Below are positions 20,300-31,755 of a DNA stretch of 64,000 nt, piece by piece. How positions within the stretch are numbered: position 1 is the stretch's first letter; each line of letters begins with the position of its first letter. The DNA lies in assembly GCF_026625885.1 (NCBI RefSeq), contig NZ_CP113068.1:2852001-2916000 (forward strand), written 5' to 3'. The DNA comes from Roseateles sp. SL47. GTDB lineage: Bacteria; Pseudomonadota; Gammaproteobacteria; Burkholderiales; Burkholderiaceae_C. The notes beneath the pieces were generated by a model. That model saw only the letters and a list, made by a program, of their open reading frames with translations, was not told the DNA's origin and searched no databases. The position numbers and the translations under genes were made by a program.

Positions 20300-21095
20300 G
20301 TGTGTTCTCGATCCAGCGGGCCAGTGTTTGCATGGCCCAAAGGATGGGCAGGATGACGATGAAGAAGACCAGCGTATAGGCCGAGCCGATCTCGATGCGC
20401 ATGGAGGCATAACTGTCTGCCAGGCCCACCGGCAAGGTTCGCGTGAGCGGCGTATGCAGCATCCAGGTGAGATTGAACTCGCCCACCGACAGCGTGAAGA
20501 CCATCAGGCTGCCGGCGACGATGGACGGGGCCACTGCGGGGACCAGGACGCCCAGGAATCGTTGCAGGAAGCTGGCGCCGAGTGAGCGCGCGGCTTCGTC
20601 CAGGGATTGCAGTTCGTCGCGGGCGAAGGCCGCCGACACCGTGCGGACCATGAAGGGCAGTGTGAACACCACGTGGCCGGCGAGGATGAAAGCGAAGCTC
20701 TGGCGGAAGCCGCGGACCTGACCATAGGCCAGGATCAAGGCGAGCGCGCTGGCCAGCCCCGGCACGGCCACCGGCAGCGTGAGCAGTTCCTCGAAGCAGC
20801 GTGAGGCCCACGTCCGGCTGCGCGCCAGTGCCCAGGCGCAAGGCACACCCACCAGCAGCCCCACCACCACGCAAGCCAGCGCCAGCAGCACCGACCGCCA
20901 GGCGGTGGCGCCGTAGAGTTCCCACACCTCCTCGATCCAACGCGTGGTCAAGCCGCTGGCCAAGCCTTGGTTGAAGTTGTTGGTCAGCCCGGCGGTGACG
21001 GACACCACCATGGGAAGCACGGTGAATAGCGTCACCGCCACTGTGATGGCCAACAGAATCGTGGTGTCGACCCGGCCGTGTTGCGCCGACTTCAT
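20271..21095 (-). CDS. ABC transporter permease (second subunit, PotC-like)
   Basis: A 274-residue permease with about six membrane helices. The EAA-type coupling motif reads LDEAARSLGASFLQRFLGVL (about 164-183) and contacts the ATPase. The ATG overlaps the stop of the first permease by ATGA (21092-21095). With its partner it forms a heterodimeric channel for a periplasmic-binding-protein-dependent importer. Confidence 0.92.
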   Translation of the reverse strand: MKSAQHGRVDTTILLAITVAVTLFTVLPMVVSVTAGLTNNFNQGLASGLTTRWIEEVWELYGATAWRSVLLALACVVVGLLVGVPCAWALARSRTWASRCFEELLTLPVAVPGLASALALILAYGQVRGFRQSFAFILAGHVVFTLPFMVRTVSAAFARDELQSLDEAARSLGASFLQRFLGVLVPAVAPSIVAGSLMVFTLSVGEFNLTWMLHTPLTRTLPVGLADSYASMRIEIGSAYTLVFFIVILPILWAMQTLARWIENTHGTTPGTRR

Positions 21096-21889
21096 GCACG
21101 ACCTCCCATGCCGGAATCGGCGAACCGGCGCGCAATGAACAGCACTGCCCAGGTCATCAGCCCCAGCGCGATGGACAGCGAAGCCGCCAGCGCGAAGTTG
21201 GCGTAGTTGGTGAACTCGTTGTAAATGGTGATGGGCAGCACCTCAAAGCGACTGGCCAAGGTGAAAGCAGTGCCGAAGGCTCCCATGGCCGTGGCAAAGA
21301 GGATGGCGCCGACGGCCAGCGCCGTCGGCTGGAGGGCCGGCCACCAGACGTCACGCACGATGTGCCAGCGCCGTGCTCCCAGCGAGCGCGCGGCTTCTTC
21401 CAACTCGTGCTCCATGCGCTCGGCCACGGCGGTGAACGAGGCGATGGCGCGTGGCAGCGAGAAGTACATGTAGCCCAGGAACAAGCCGGTGAGGCCATAA
21501 GCGAAAGTGATGCGCTCGCCGAGCACTGCGTCGGTGACGCTGGCGAAGGGGCCTTGCCGGCCCCCGATCAGAATCACGAAAAATCCGACGATGACACCCG
21601 GGAAGGACAAGGGCAGGGTCAGCACGGCCAGCAGCAGTCGGCGCCCGGCGAACGAGCGCCGACCCAGGTACAGCCCCACGGCCGCCGCCGTCGCCAGCGA
21701 CGCGAGCGTCACGGCCAACGACAACAGCGTGGTCTGCAGGAGGCTTTGCAGGTATCGCGGTTCGGTGAGGACCACGAAGTACGTGGCCGCACCCTTGCTG
21801 GCCGGCAGCAGCAACAGCCGCGCCACGGGCAGCAGCCAGAAGGCCGCGAACACCACAGCCGCAGGGGCAACACACAACATCAGGACCAC
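21092..21889 (-). CDS. ABC transporter permease (first subunit, PotB-like)
   Basis: A 265-residue permease with about six membrane helices and the EAA motif LEEAARSLGARRWHIVRDVW (about 163-182). The GTG at 21889 is used because it directly follows the TAA stop of the binding-protein gene; an ATG three codons later is possible. It pairs with the permease at 20271-21095. Confidence 0.9.
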   Translation of the reverse strand: MVLMLCVAPAAVVFAAFWLLPVARLLLLPASKGAATYFVVLTEPRYLQSLLQTTLLSLAVTLASLATAAAVGLYLGRRSFAGRRLLLAVLTLPLSFPGVIVGFFVILIGGRQGPFASVTDAVLGERITFAYGLTGLFLGYMYFSLPRAIASFTAVAERMEHELEEAARSLGARRWHIVRDVWWPALQPTALAVGAILFATAMGAFGTAFTLASRFEVLPITIYNEFTNYANFALAASLSIALGLMTWAVLFIARRFADSGMGGRA

Positions 21890-22903
21890 TTACTGTGCCT
21901 CGCGCAGGTAGCGTTCGGAGAAGGCCTTCTGCACCTCGGCCATGCGGCCGTAGTCGACCGTGCGGGCACGGGCGTACTCGCTGGCTGGCAGGAAGCGCGC
22001 CTGCGCCTCCTTGCTGATGGCCGACATGCGCACTGGCCGCAGGAAGGCGTTGGCCCAGATCGCCTGGCCTTCATTGGAGAGAATGAAGTCCATCACCTTG
22101 TGCGCGTTGGCTGCATTCGGGCCTTTGGCGACGGCGCTGATCACGTAGGGCACGGTGATGGTGCCCTCAGCCGGAATCACGAATTCGACATTGGCCTTGT
22201 CCTTGTATTTGGCACGGTAGGCGTTGAAGTCATAGTCGAGCAGGATGGCGATCTCGCCCGACAGCACCCGCGCATAGGACGTCTGCTTCGGAACGATGGG
22301 GTCGTTCTTCTTCAGCGCCTTGAACCATTCGATGGCGGGGCCGAAGTTGTCCAGGCTGCCGCCACGCGCGTTGTTCACGGCCACCGCGCCGACGTAGCCC
22401 ACAAACGCCGAGGCCGGGTCGAGGTAGCCCACCAGGCCCTTGTACTCGGGCTTGAGCAGGTCGGCCCAGGAGCGCGGCACCGGCTTGCCCCTCAACGCAT
22501 CGACATTCACCATGAAGCCCAGGGTGCCGGAGTGGATGCTGAACCAGTGTCCTTCGGGATCCTTCAGGCCATCGGGGATCTCGGCCCAGCCGGTGGGCTT
22601 GTAGGCGGCCGTGACGCCATCCTTCTTGGCCTGGACGCCGAAGGTCACGCCGTAGTAGGCCATATCGGCCACGGGGCTGCCCTTCTCGGCAACCAGTTGT
22701 GCCAGCGTCTGGCCCGAGTTTTTATTGTCCGGAGGTACGGTGATGCCGGTCTTGTCCTTGATGGCGCGCAGCTGACTGGCCCAGTCGGCCCACTCGGGCG
22801 GGCAGTTGTAGCAGATGGCGGTCTGCGCCATGGCGCTGGCGCCGGCCAGCAGCCCGAAGGCGACTGCAGCCGCCTGAAGAAGTCGAGAGGGGAAGCGTTT
22901 CAT
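21890..22903 (-). CDS. Periplasmic substrate-binding protein of ABC importer
   Basis: A 337-residue extracellular solute-binding protein with a Sec signal peptide (about 1-26, cleavage after ASAMA-Q). Its type II binding-protein layout is shared with iron, polyamine, thiamine and phosphonate binders. Landmarks are WFSIHSGTLGFMVNVDAL and GYLDPASAFVGYVGAV. The mature N terminus holds a Cys pair in AICYNCPPEW. The ATG at 22903 overlaps the LacI-gene stop by ATGA. The ligand is unknown; operon context with a phosphodiesterase suggests an organophosphate. Confidence 0.9.
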   Translation of the reverse strand: MKRFPSRLLQAAAVAFGLLAGASAMAQTAICYNCPPEWADWASQLRAIKDKTGITVPPDNKNSGQTLAQLVAEKGSPVADMAYYGVTFGVQAKKDGVTAAYKPTGWAEIPDGLKDPEGHWFSIHSGTLGFMVNVDALRGKPVPRSWADLLKPEYKGLVGYLDPASAFVGYVGAVAVNNARGGSLDNFGPAIEWFKALKKNDPIVPKQTSYARVLSGEIAILLDYDFNAYRAKYKDKANVEFVIPAEGTITVPYVISAVAKGPNAANAHKVMDFILSNEGQAIWANAFLRPVRMSAISKEAQARFLPASEYARARTVDYGRMAEVQKAFSERYLREAQ

Positions 22904-23952
22904 GAGGAGGTCCTTCTTGGCTGTGCTTGGCAAATGGCAGAAGACGGCATGCGGGCTGCGGCGATCGATTCGCCCTCCCGAAAGTGAAGGTCCAGCGTGA
23001 GGCTGTTGTGGGGGGCCAGCGGCACCGTGCCGGTGAGCGCCTGCACCAGAAGTTCAACGCTGCGCCGGCCGATTTCGGCATTGGGTTGCACGATGGTCGA
23101 TAGGGCAGGCGTGAGCGCTTCGCCAATGCCGATGCCGTCGAAGCCGACCACCGACAGGTCTTTGGGGACTTGCAGCCCGACCAGGTTCGCGGCCCGCATG
23201 CATTGGATGGCCAGCAGGTCGTTCGAACACACCACGGCCGTTGGTGCCTGCGGCATGACCTGGCTGGCGGCCAGGCACTCGGCCATGCGCTCGGTGGCGC
23301 CTTCCATGAAAGGTACTTCCAGAAGCTGCGGCTTCAAGCCGGCGGCAGCCATCCCTTCCACGTACCCCTGGTGGCGCTGCTGGGCGCGGTCGGAGGACGC
23401 CAGGGCGCCGCTGACCATCAGGATGTGCCGGTGTCCGAGCGCGTACAGCCGTGCCACGACGGAGGTCACCGCCGCGCAGCCATTGACCGAGACGCAGGGG
23501 TGACGCGCATGGCGGTTGTAGACCAGCACATACGGCGACTTCGTTGATCGAAGCCGGGTGAGGACCGTCGACCTCGCGGCATTGGCGACGCACAGAATCA
23601 GCGCATCGACCCCTCGCGCCAGCAGCAGATTGGCGGCATGCGCTTCATGCGCCACCTTGTAGTCGGTCGTGAACGGCACGATGGAATAGCCGGCCGCGGA
23701 GGCGGTCTGTGCGATGCCCTGCAGGCATTCGGCGAACACCGGGTTCAACAAGGTCGGCAGGACCACGCCAAGCGCCCGCGTCCGTTGGGTTCGAAGCGAA
23801 CGTGCGCTGACGTTGGGGCGATACCCCAGTGCGGCTGCAGCGGCCTCCACGCGTTCACGCAGCTCAGGCCGGACGGTGTCAGGCGCATTAAACACGCGAG
23901 ACACGGTCGCCTGTGACACGCCGGCCTGGTTGGAGACGTCGCGAATGGTCAT
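22900..23952 (-). CDS. LacI-family transcriptional regulator
   Basis: 350 residues. The N-terminal LacI HTH reads TIRDVSNQAGVSQATVSRVF (2-21) with hinge helix YRPNVSARSLRTQ (about 44-56). The periplasmic-binding-protein-like effector domain follows (about 60-335). It is the first gene of the operon and its stop overlaps the binding-protein start, so it is co-expressed with its presumed targets. A 16-bp palindrome 42 bp upstream (23994-24009) is a likely autoregulatory operator. Confidence 0.93.
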   Translation of the reverse strand: MTIRDVSNQAGVSQATVSRVFNAPDTVRPELRERVEAAAAALGYRPNVSARSLRTQRTRALGVVLPTLLNPVFAECLQGIAQTASAAGYSIVPFTTDYKVAHEAHAANLLLARGVDALILCVANAARSTVLTRLRSTKSPYVLVYNRHARHPCVSVNGCAAVTSVVARLYALGHRHILMVSGALASSDRAQQRHQGYVEGMAAAGLKPQLLEVPFMEGATERMAECLAASQVMPQAPTAVVCSNDLLAIQCMRAANLVGLQVPKDLSVVGFDGIGIGEALTPALSTIVQPNAEIGRRSVELLVQALTGTVPLAPHNSLTLDLHFREGESIAAARMPSSAICQAQPRRTSS

Positions 23953-23993
23953 GAATGGCGGATGGGAAGTGCGGATGGGAAGTGTTGAAAATC

Positions 23994-24009
23994 CTGAAAT
24001 CGATTTCAG
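23994..24009. promoter_or_regulatory. Probable LacI-family operator
   Basis: The perfect 16-bp palindrome CTGAAATCGATTTCAG has the central CG and GAAA/TTTC arms typical of LacI-family operators. It lies in the 268-bp gap between the LacI operon (minus) and the hydroxypyruvate isomerase gene (plus), so it could control both. No other feature was seen in that gap. Confidence 0.65.
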
Positions 24010-24220
24010 CTTACGCGGGGCTCATGACGACGACGTGACGGCCCGGTCACGGCAGTTGCGCGCGGAGCCGTGCTTGGCTGTGTTGAAGGAATGGCCTGCT
24101 GGCGAACGGAGCGCGGAGCGCGGTGCTGGCGGCTGCTGCGCCGCCGCGCACGGCCTCCAACGAACAGCCGTCGGGCTTATCCTCACAGAGTGGCACCTCC
24201 ACCCCGTCAGCCCCACCGTC

Positions 24221-25033
24221 ATGCCGAAATTCGCAGCAAACATCTCCTGGCTTTATCCAGATATCCCCTTCCTGGACCGGATGGCTGCCGCTGCCAGGGA
24301 CGGATTTCAGGCCGTGGAATGCACCTTCCCCTACGACCGGCCCCTGCGGGTGCTGCAAGACCGCCTGAATGAAGCGCTGGTGCCCATGGTGCTGCTGAAT
24401 GCGCCCTGTGGAGACTGGGCCGCAGGGGAGCGCGGGCTGGCTGCGCTGGAGGACCGAGAAGCCGACTTCCGCAGCGCCATCCACCAGGCGGCCGATTGGG
24501 CACAGGCCCTTCGATGCCCGCGGGTCCACGTGCTGGCAGGACGCCTGCACGATGGCGCTGACCTGGCCCGCGCCTGGCGTCTGTATGAAGAGCGCCTGCA
24601 CTGGGCGCTGGAAGCCACCGCCGACAGCGGCCTGACCCTGATGATCGAGCCGATCAACCACCGCGACATGCCGGGTTACCTGCTCAGCCGTCAGGCGCAG
24701 GCCCATGCCCTGGTGCAGCGGCTCGGTGCCGACCGCCTGCAGGTGCAGATGGATCTCTACCACTGCCAACTCACCGAGGGCGATGTGCTGGCGCAGGTCC
24801 GCACCTGGCTACCCACCGGCAGGGTGGGGCACTTTCAAGTGGCGGGGGTTCCCGACCGTGGCGAGCCGGATGTGGGCGAACTGCCGGTGCCGGCCGTGTT
24901 CGATCTGATCGACGAGATCAGTCAAGACACCGGCTGGGACGGCTGGATCGGGTGTGAATACCGCCCAAGGCAGACGGAAGCGTCCGGCGGCACCACCGCC
25001 GGATTGGGTTGGTTACGTCGCTGGCAGACTTGA
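24221..25033 (+). CDS. hyi: Hydroxypyruvate isomerase family protein (Hyi/OtnI)
   Basis: A 270-residue TIM-barrel sugar isomerase, the usual length for Hyi. Landmarks are MPKFAANISWLYPDIPFLDR, GFQAVECTFPYDRP, EPINHRDMPGYLL (with metal-binding Glu) and DLYHCQ. It interconverts hydroxypyruvate and tartronate semialdehyde, or a related 2-oxo-tetronate reaction in OtnI. No strong ribosome-binding site precedes the ATG at 24221; the start was chosen on homology-like N-terminal sequence. It is divergent from the LacI operon and directly followed by a hexanucleotide repeat array. Confidence 0.88.
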   Translation: MPKFAANISWLYPDIPFLDRMAAAARDGFQAVECTFPYDRPLRVLQDRLNEALVPMVLLNAPCGDWAAGERGLAALEDREADFRSAIHQAADWAQALRCPRVHVLAGRLHDGADLARAWRLYEERLHWALEATADSGLTLMIEPINHRDMPGYLLSRQAQAHALVQRLGADRLQVQMDLYHCQLTEGDVLAQVRTWLPTGRVGHFQVAGVPDRGEPDVGELPVPAVFDLIDEISQDTGWDGWIGCEYRPRQTEASGGTTAGLGWLRRWQT

Positions 25034-25034
25034 C

Positions 25035-25178
25035 GCCGAAGCCGAAGCCGAAGCCGAAGCCGAAGCCGAAGCCGAAGCCGAAGCCGAAGCCGAAGCCGAA
25101 GCCGAAGCCGAAGCCGAAGCCGAAGCCGAAGCCGAAGCCGAAGCCGAAGCCGAAGCCGAAGCCGAAGCCGAAGCCGAA
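25035..25178. repeat. Perfect hexanucleotide array (GCCGAA)x24
   Basis: 24 uninterrupted copies of GCCGAA (144 bp), beginning 1 bp after the hyi stop. Four copies of GCCCG (25179-25198) follow, ending just before the ileS stop. It fills the gap between the two convergent genes. Being a multiple of three it leaves all frames open, which produces spurious Ala-Glu and Lys-Pro frames. It is a slippage-prone locus. Confidence 0.97.
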
Positions 25179-25198
25179 GCCCGGCCCGGCCCGGCCCG
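25179..25198. repeat. Pentanucleotide array (GCCCG)x4
   Basis: Four perfect GCCCG copies abutting the hexanucleotide array and the 3' end of ileS. Confidence 0.9.
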
Positions 25199-25200
25199 GC

Positions 25201-28071
25201 TCAAGCCACCCGACGCGTCTCGCCTTCCCCGTACAGATTGCTCTCGCAACGGCCGCACAGCGTCGGATGGGCCGGGTTCACGCCCACATCCTCGCGGTAG
25301 TGCCAGCAGCGTTCGCACTTCTGATGGGTGGACGGCGTGACCGTCACCGTCAGCGTGTCCGCCGGCACCACGGAAGCGGCCGAGGTGATCAACACGAACT
25401 TGAGGTCGTCGCCCAGGCTTTGCAGCAGGGCCAGGTCCTCCGCAGGAACGCCCAGCGTCACTTCCGCCTGCAGCGAAGCGCCGATGGCCCCGGTGGTGCG
25501 CACTTCCTCGATCGCCTTGTTCACCGCATCCCGGATTTCGTGGATGCGATTCCACTTGGTGATCAGCTCGGTGGCCGGCGCATCGAACTGCCAGTAAGTC
25601 TCGGTGAAGATGGTTTCACCCGCAGCCTTCTGCGCAAACACCTTCCACGCTTCTTCAGCGGTGAAGCTGAGGAATGGCGCCATCCAGCGCAGCATGGCGT
25701 TGGTGATGTGCCAGAGTGCCGTCTGTGCTGACCGGCGGGCCAGGCTGTCCGGTGCGGTGGTGTAGAGACGGTCCTTCAGCACGTCCAGGTAGAACGCGCC
25801 CAGGTCTTCGGAGCAATACACCTGCAGCTTGGCCACCACCGGATGGAACTCGTAGCGCTGGTAATGCGCCAGGATGTCTTCCTGGAACTGCGCGGCACGG
25901 GCCAGCGCATAACGGTCGGCTTCCAGCAGCTGATCCAAGGGCACGGCATGGCGAGCCGCATCGAAGTCCGACACGTTGGCCAGCAGGAAGCGCAGCGTGT
26001 TGCGGATGCGGCGATAGCCGTCCACCACCCGGTCCAGGATCTTCTTGTCGCCGGCGATGTCACCGGAATAGTCGGAGGCGGCCACCCACAGGCGGATGAT
26101 TTCCGCGCCCAGCTGCTTGCTGGTTTCCTGCGGATCCACACCATTCCCGAGCGACTTGCTCATCTTGCGACCCTTGCTGTCCACGGTGAAGCCGTGGGTC
26201 AGCAGGCCCTTGTAGGGCGCGCGGTCGTTGAGGGCACAGGAGATCAGCAGCGACGAGTGGAACCAGCCCCGATGCTGGTCGTGGCCTTCCAGGTAGAGAT
26301 CGGCTTCCGGGCCGGTCTCATGGGCCGCGCCGGCATGGCTGCCCTTGAGTACGTGCTGGAAGGTGGAGCCGGAATCAAACCACACGTCCAGGATGTCCTG
26401 GCCCTTGGTGTAGGCCTCGGCCTCGGCGCCCAGCCATTCCGCCGGATCCAGCTTGGACCAGGCCTCGACGCCACCGGCTTCCACCAGTTGCGCCGCACGC
26501 TCGATGAATTCCAGCGTGCGGGGATGCGGCTGGCCGCTGTCCTTGTGCAGGAAGATGGGCAGCGGCACACCCCAGCTGCGCTGGCGCGAGATGCACCAGT
26601 CCGGCCGGCCGGCGATCATGTCGTGCAGGCGCGCACGGCCGTTCTCCGGGTAGAAGCTGGTCACGTCGATGGCGTCCAGCGCCAGTTGGCGCAGGGTCTT
26701 GGGCGCCTTGTCGACGGAGAACACACCTTCGCCCTCGTCCATGCGCACAAACCATTGGGCTGCCGCGCGGTAGATCACCGGCGACTTGTGGCGCCAGCAA
26801 TGCGGATAGCTGTGGGTGATCTTGCTGTGGGCCATCAGGCGGCCGGCGTTCTGCAGTGCTTCTGCAATCACCGGGTTGGCCTTCCAGATGTGCTGGCCGC
26901 CGAAGAGCGGCAGCTCGGCTTCATACACCCCGTTGCCCTGCACCGGGTTCAGGATGTCCTTGAAGGCCATGCCGTGGGCGATGCAGGAGTTGAAGTCGTC
27001 CAGACCATAGGCAGGTGCGGAGTGCACCACACCGGTACCGTCGTCAGCCGTGGCGTAGTCGGCCAGATAGACCGGGCTTTCGCGGTCGAAGCCCGGATGC
27101 ACATGGGCCAGCGGATGCTTGAACTTCAGCAGTTCCAACTGACGGCCCTGGGTGACCGCCACCACCTGGCCTTCGATGCCCCAACGCGCCAGGCACTTCT
27201 CCACCAGCGCCTCGGCCACCACGAAATAGCCGCGCTCGGTGTTCACCAATGCGTAGGGTAGTTCGGGGTTGAGGTTCAGCGCCTGGTTGGCCGGGATGGT
27301 CCAGGGGGTGGTCGTCCAGATGACGGTGAAGGCCTCCTTGTCCAGCGAGGGCAGGCCGAACGCGGCCGCCAGCTTCTGCGGCTCGGCGCTCAGGAAGGCC
27401 ACGTCCACGGCGGGGGACTGCTTGTCCGCATATTCGATTTCAAACTCGGCCAGCGACGAGCCGCAATCGAAGCACCAGTAGACCGGCTTCAGGCCCCGGT
27501 AAACGAAGCCGCGTTCGAACAGGCGCTTGAGCACCCGGATCTCGCCCGCTTCGTTCTTGAAGTCCATGGTGCGGTAGGGATGGTCCCAGTCACCCAGCAC
27601 GCCCAGGCGCTTGAAGTCACTGCGCTGCTGGTCGATCTGCTCGGTGGCATAGGCGCGGCTCTTGGCCTGCACCTCGTCACGAGGCAGGCCGCGGCCATAG
27701 GTCTTCTCGATCTGGTTCTCGATCGGCAGGCCGTGGCAGTCCCAGCCGGGAATGTAGGCGGCGTCAAAGCCTTCCAGCTGGCGCGCCTTGACGATCATGT
27801 CTTTCAGGATCTTGTTGACTGCATGGCCCATGTGGATCTGGCCGTTGGCATAGGGTGGGCCGTCATGCAGAACAAACTTGGGCTTGCCGCAGCGGGCGTC
27901 GCGCAGCGTCTTGTAGATGCCCTGGTCTTCCCATTCCTTCACCCAGCCCGGCTCGCGCTTGGGCAGGTCACCGCGCATCGGGAAGGCGGTGTCCGGCAGG
28001 TTGAGGGTGGCGCGATAGTCAGTCGGGCTGGCTTGGGAACCGGAGGGGGAGGCGTCAGCAGCGTCGGTCAT
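25201..28071 (-). CDS. ileS: Isoleucyl-tRNA synthetase
   Basis: A 956-residue class I aminoacyl-tRNA synthetase charging tRNA-Ile with isoleucine. It has HMGH (80-83, the HIGH motif), a CP1 editing domain, KMSKSLGNG and a C-terminal zinc-binding knuckle CERCWHYRE...CGRCESN. The ATG at 28071 ([10 protein letters not shown]) is preferred; an in-frame ATG five codons upstream is possible. It lies 133 bp downstream of ribF on the same strand. The usual downstream neighbour lspA is absent here; its place is taken by the repeat array. Confidence 0.97.
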   Translation of the reverse strand: MTDAADASPSGSQASPTDYRATLNLPDTAFPMRGDLPKREPGWVKEWEDQGIYKTLRDARCGKPKFVLHDGPPYANGQIHMGHAVNKILKDMIVKARQLEGFDAAYIPGWDCHGLPIENQIEKTYGRGLPRDEVQAKSRAYATEQIDQQRSDFKRLGVLGDWDHPYRTMDFKNEAGEIRVLKRLFERGFVYRGLKPVYWCFDCGSSLAEFEIEYADKQSPAVDVAFLSAEPQKLAAAFGLPSLDKEAFTVIWTTTPWTIPANQALNLNPELPYALVNTERGYFVVAEALVEKCLARWGIEGQVVAVTQGRQLELLKFKHPLAHVHPGFDRESPVYLADYATADDGTGVVHSAPAYGLDDFNSCIAHGMAFKDILNPVQGNGVYEAELPLFGGQHIWKANPVIAEALQNAGRLMAHSKITHSYPHCWRHKSPVIYRAAAQWFVRMDEGEGVFSVDKAPKTLRQLALDAIDVTSFYPENGRARLHDMIAGRPDWCISRQRSWGVPLPIFLHKDSGQPHPRTLEFIERAAQLVEAGGVEAWSKLDPAEWLGAEAEAYTKGQDILDVWFDSGSTFQHVLKGSHAGAAHETGPEADLYLEGHDQHRGWFHSSLLISCALNDRAPYKGLLTHGFTVDSKGRKMSKSLGNGVDPQETSKQLGAEIIRLWVAASDYSGDIAGDKKILDRVVDGYRRIRNTLRFLLANVSDFDAARHAVPLDQLLEADRYALARAAQFQEDILAHYQRYEFHPVVAKLQVYCSEDLGAFYLDVLKDRLYTTAPDSLARRSAQTALWHITNAMLRWMAPFLSFTAEEAWKVFAQKAAGETIFTETYWQFDAPATELITKWNRIHEIRDAVNKAIEEVRTTGAIGASLQAEVTLGVPAEDLALLQSLGDDLKFVLITSAASVVPADTLTVTVTPSTHQKCERCWHYREDVGVNPAHPTLCGRCESNLYGEGETRRVA

Positions 28072-28204
28072 AGGTGTGCGTGGCAATCAGGGGCGGCGCC
28101 TGGGGGCGCCGTGGAGTCGGGGAGGCGCGGCCGGAACATCGGTGTGCGCGCAAGCGGGTGTGTGGCAGGCACCTGCAGGGGCAGGCCCGCGCGGACACAG
28201 CGGG

Positions 28205-29284
28205 TCAAATTCGGTCGCGCGTGGTCTGGCGGCGCACCGCAGCATGGGTGCTCGCCGGGTCGGCGACATCGGTGCTCGCCTGTTGGGCGAAAAAGGCGCG
28301 CGCCTGACGGACGTCCTCCCAAATCGCGGCGGTGAGGGCGTCCAGCCCGTCGAAACGGGCTTCGTCACGCAGTTTATGCAGCAGTTCCACGCGCACGAGT
28401 TTACCGTAGGCCTCGGTGGGCCCCAGCCGCTCGGCCAGTTCGGCCGGCCAGTCCAGCGCATGGACCTCCAGCAGCACCCGGCCAGCATCTTCCACCGTGG
28501 GCCGCACGCCCAGGGAAGCCACACCATCCAGCGGTCGGCCCTCCGGGTGTTCCAGGCCCTGCACCCGCACCGCAAAAATGCCGTGGGCAGCCGGTTTGTC
28601 ATGGCTGAAGCGCAGATTCAGGGTGCGGAAGCCGTCCTGGGCGCCGGGCCGTGATTCGGCCAGTTGCCGACCCAGCTTCTGGCCATGGATCACATGCCCG
28701 GAGATGGAGTAGGGGCGGCCCAGCAGACGCGCCGCGCCGTCCAGATCGCCGCGCTGAAGCGCTTCCCGCACGGCGGAGCTGGACACCCGCAGGCCGTGTA
28801 CTTCATAACTCATCATGCGGGCGACATCAAAACCGAGGCGCTGTCCGGCGGCATCCAGCGTGGCGTAGTCGCCCTGGCGCTTGGCGCCGAAGCGGAAGTC
28901 GTCCCCCACCAGCACGTAACGGGCGCCAAGGCCGTCCACCAGCACCTGCTGGATGAAGGACTGGGCCGGCAGGCTGGCCAGGGCTTCATCAAATCGCAGC
29001 ACCACCACCTGGTCCACGCCGCAGCGTTCCAGCTCGGAGAGTTTGTCCCGCAGGGTCGCGATGCGGGCCGGCGCCAGCTCTGGCCGGCCCATCTTGTGGG
29101 CAAAGAAGTCCCGCGGGTGCGGTTCGAAGGTCAGCACGCAGGTGGGGAGCCCCCGGTGGCGCGCCTCCGACTGCAACAGCGCCAGCATGGCCTGATGGCC
29201 GCGATGGACGCCGTCGAAATTGCCGATGGTCAACGCGCACTGCGGCGCGATGCCCGGATGATGGAAGCCACGAAACACCTGCAT
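28205..29284 (-). CDS. ribF: Bifunctional riboflavin kinase/FAD synthetase
   Basis: 359 residues. The N-terminal FAD synthetase (nucleotidyltransferase) domain has TIGNFDGVHRGHQAM (19-33). The C-terminal riboflavin kinase domain has GRPYSISGHVIHGQKLGR and GVASLGVRPT. The enzyme converts riboflavin to FMN and then FAD. The protein is 40-50 residues longer than usual, with an extra disordered C terminus. It heads the ribF-ileS cluster. No FMN riboswitch was seen upstream. Confidence 0.96.
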   Translation of the reverse strand: MQVFRGFHHPGIAPQCALTIGNFDGVHRGHQAMLALLQSEARHRGLPTCVLTFEPHPRDFFAHKMGRPELAPARIATLRDKLSELERCGVDQVVVLRFDEALASLPAQSFIQQVLVDGLGARYVLVGDDFRFGAKRQGDYATLDAAGQRLGFDVARMMSYEVHGLRVSSSAVREALQRGDLDGAARLLGRPYSISGHVIHGQKLGRQLAESRPGAQDGFRTLNLRFSHDKPAAHGIFAVRVQGLEHPEGRPLDGVASLGVRPTVEDAGRVLLEVHALDWPAELAERLGPTEAYGKLVRVELLHKLRDEARFDGLDALTAAIWEDVRQARAFFAQQASTDVADPASTHAAVRRQTTRDRI

Positions 29285-29660
29285 GGGGCGTCATTATCTG
29301 CCGGGGCGGACCTCCCCGGGGCGGCTGGGGGGAGTGCTGAGGAACGCGCAGGGGCCCAGAGCGGCCGAAATGGGCAGAAAGGGCCCTCTCAACGGGGGCC
29401 GGAACGGAGGCCGGAACGTGGACCGGGGGAGGCAGAAGGAAGCGCCGGCATGCAAGGGCCAGCATGCAAGGGCCGGCAAGGAAGTGCCGACGAGGAAGGG
29501 CCGAAAAGGAAGTGCCGGCAAGCACGGGCCGAAAAGGAAGTGCCGGCAAGCACGGGCCGAAAAGGAAGTGCCGGCAAGCACGGGCCGAAAAGGAAGTGCC
29601 GGCAAGCACGGGCCGAAACCAGGCTGGTCCAGGCCGCTGCAAGACGGCCGGGCCTGCGGC
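29285..29660. other. Gene-free interval with tandem repeats
   Basis: 376 bp between the ribF start and the stop of the upstream hybrid kinase, both minus strand. It is dominated by the 28-bp repeat array at 29471-29618. Open frames across it are periodic and not protein-like. Confidence 0.6.
29471..29618. repeat. 28-bp tandem repeat, four perfect copies plus degenerate ones
   Basis: Four perfect 28-bp units occupy 29499-29526, 29527-29554, 29555-29582 and 29583-29610. One degenerate copy precedes them (29471-29498), and the first 8 bp of another follow. Each unit contains GTGCCGGCAAGCAC, with GTGC/GCAC arms, and GGCCGAAAAGGAA. There are no unique spacers, so it is not a CRISPR. Confidence 0.95.
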
Positions 29661-31562
<1,902 letters not shown>

Positions 31563-31755
31563 TCGACTCGGTTGTAGATGGAGACAACCGCGTGGCCGTT
31601 GATCGGCGACTTGTACGTTGTTTCTACCCAAGTCTGACACCAGATGCAGTCGGTAACTTCCCTCGACGCGTGGCCCAGGCGCACCGTTCTGGCCTGCTTG
31701 TGCGAATGCCGCGCGAATGACGGCGCGTTGTTGATGACCCGCGTGTGAACCTCGG

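Noticed and set aside
24954..25731. Frames encoding long Ala-Glu, Lys-Pro or Ser-Ala repeats over the hexanucleotide array
   Set aside because: The frames exist because a 6-bp repeat has no stops. Flanking sequence is antisense ileS or the hyi 3' end, with no start signal.
29285..29460. FMN riboswitch upstream of ribF
   Set aside because: No conserved RFN-element segments were recognised; the region is dominated by repeats.
29499..29618. Possible CRISPR array (28-bp repeats)
   Set aside because: Units are directly abutting with no unique spacers, and there are no cas genes in the window. It is a simple tandem repeat.
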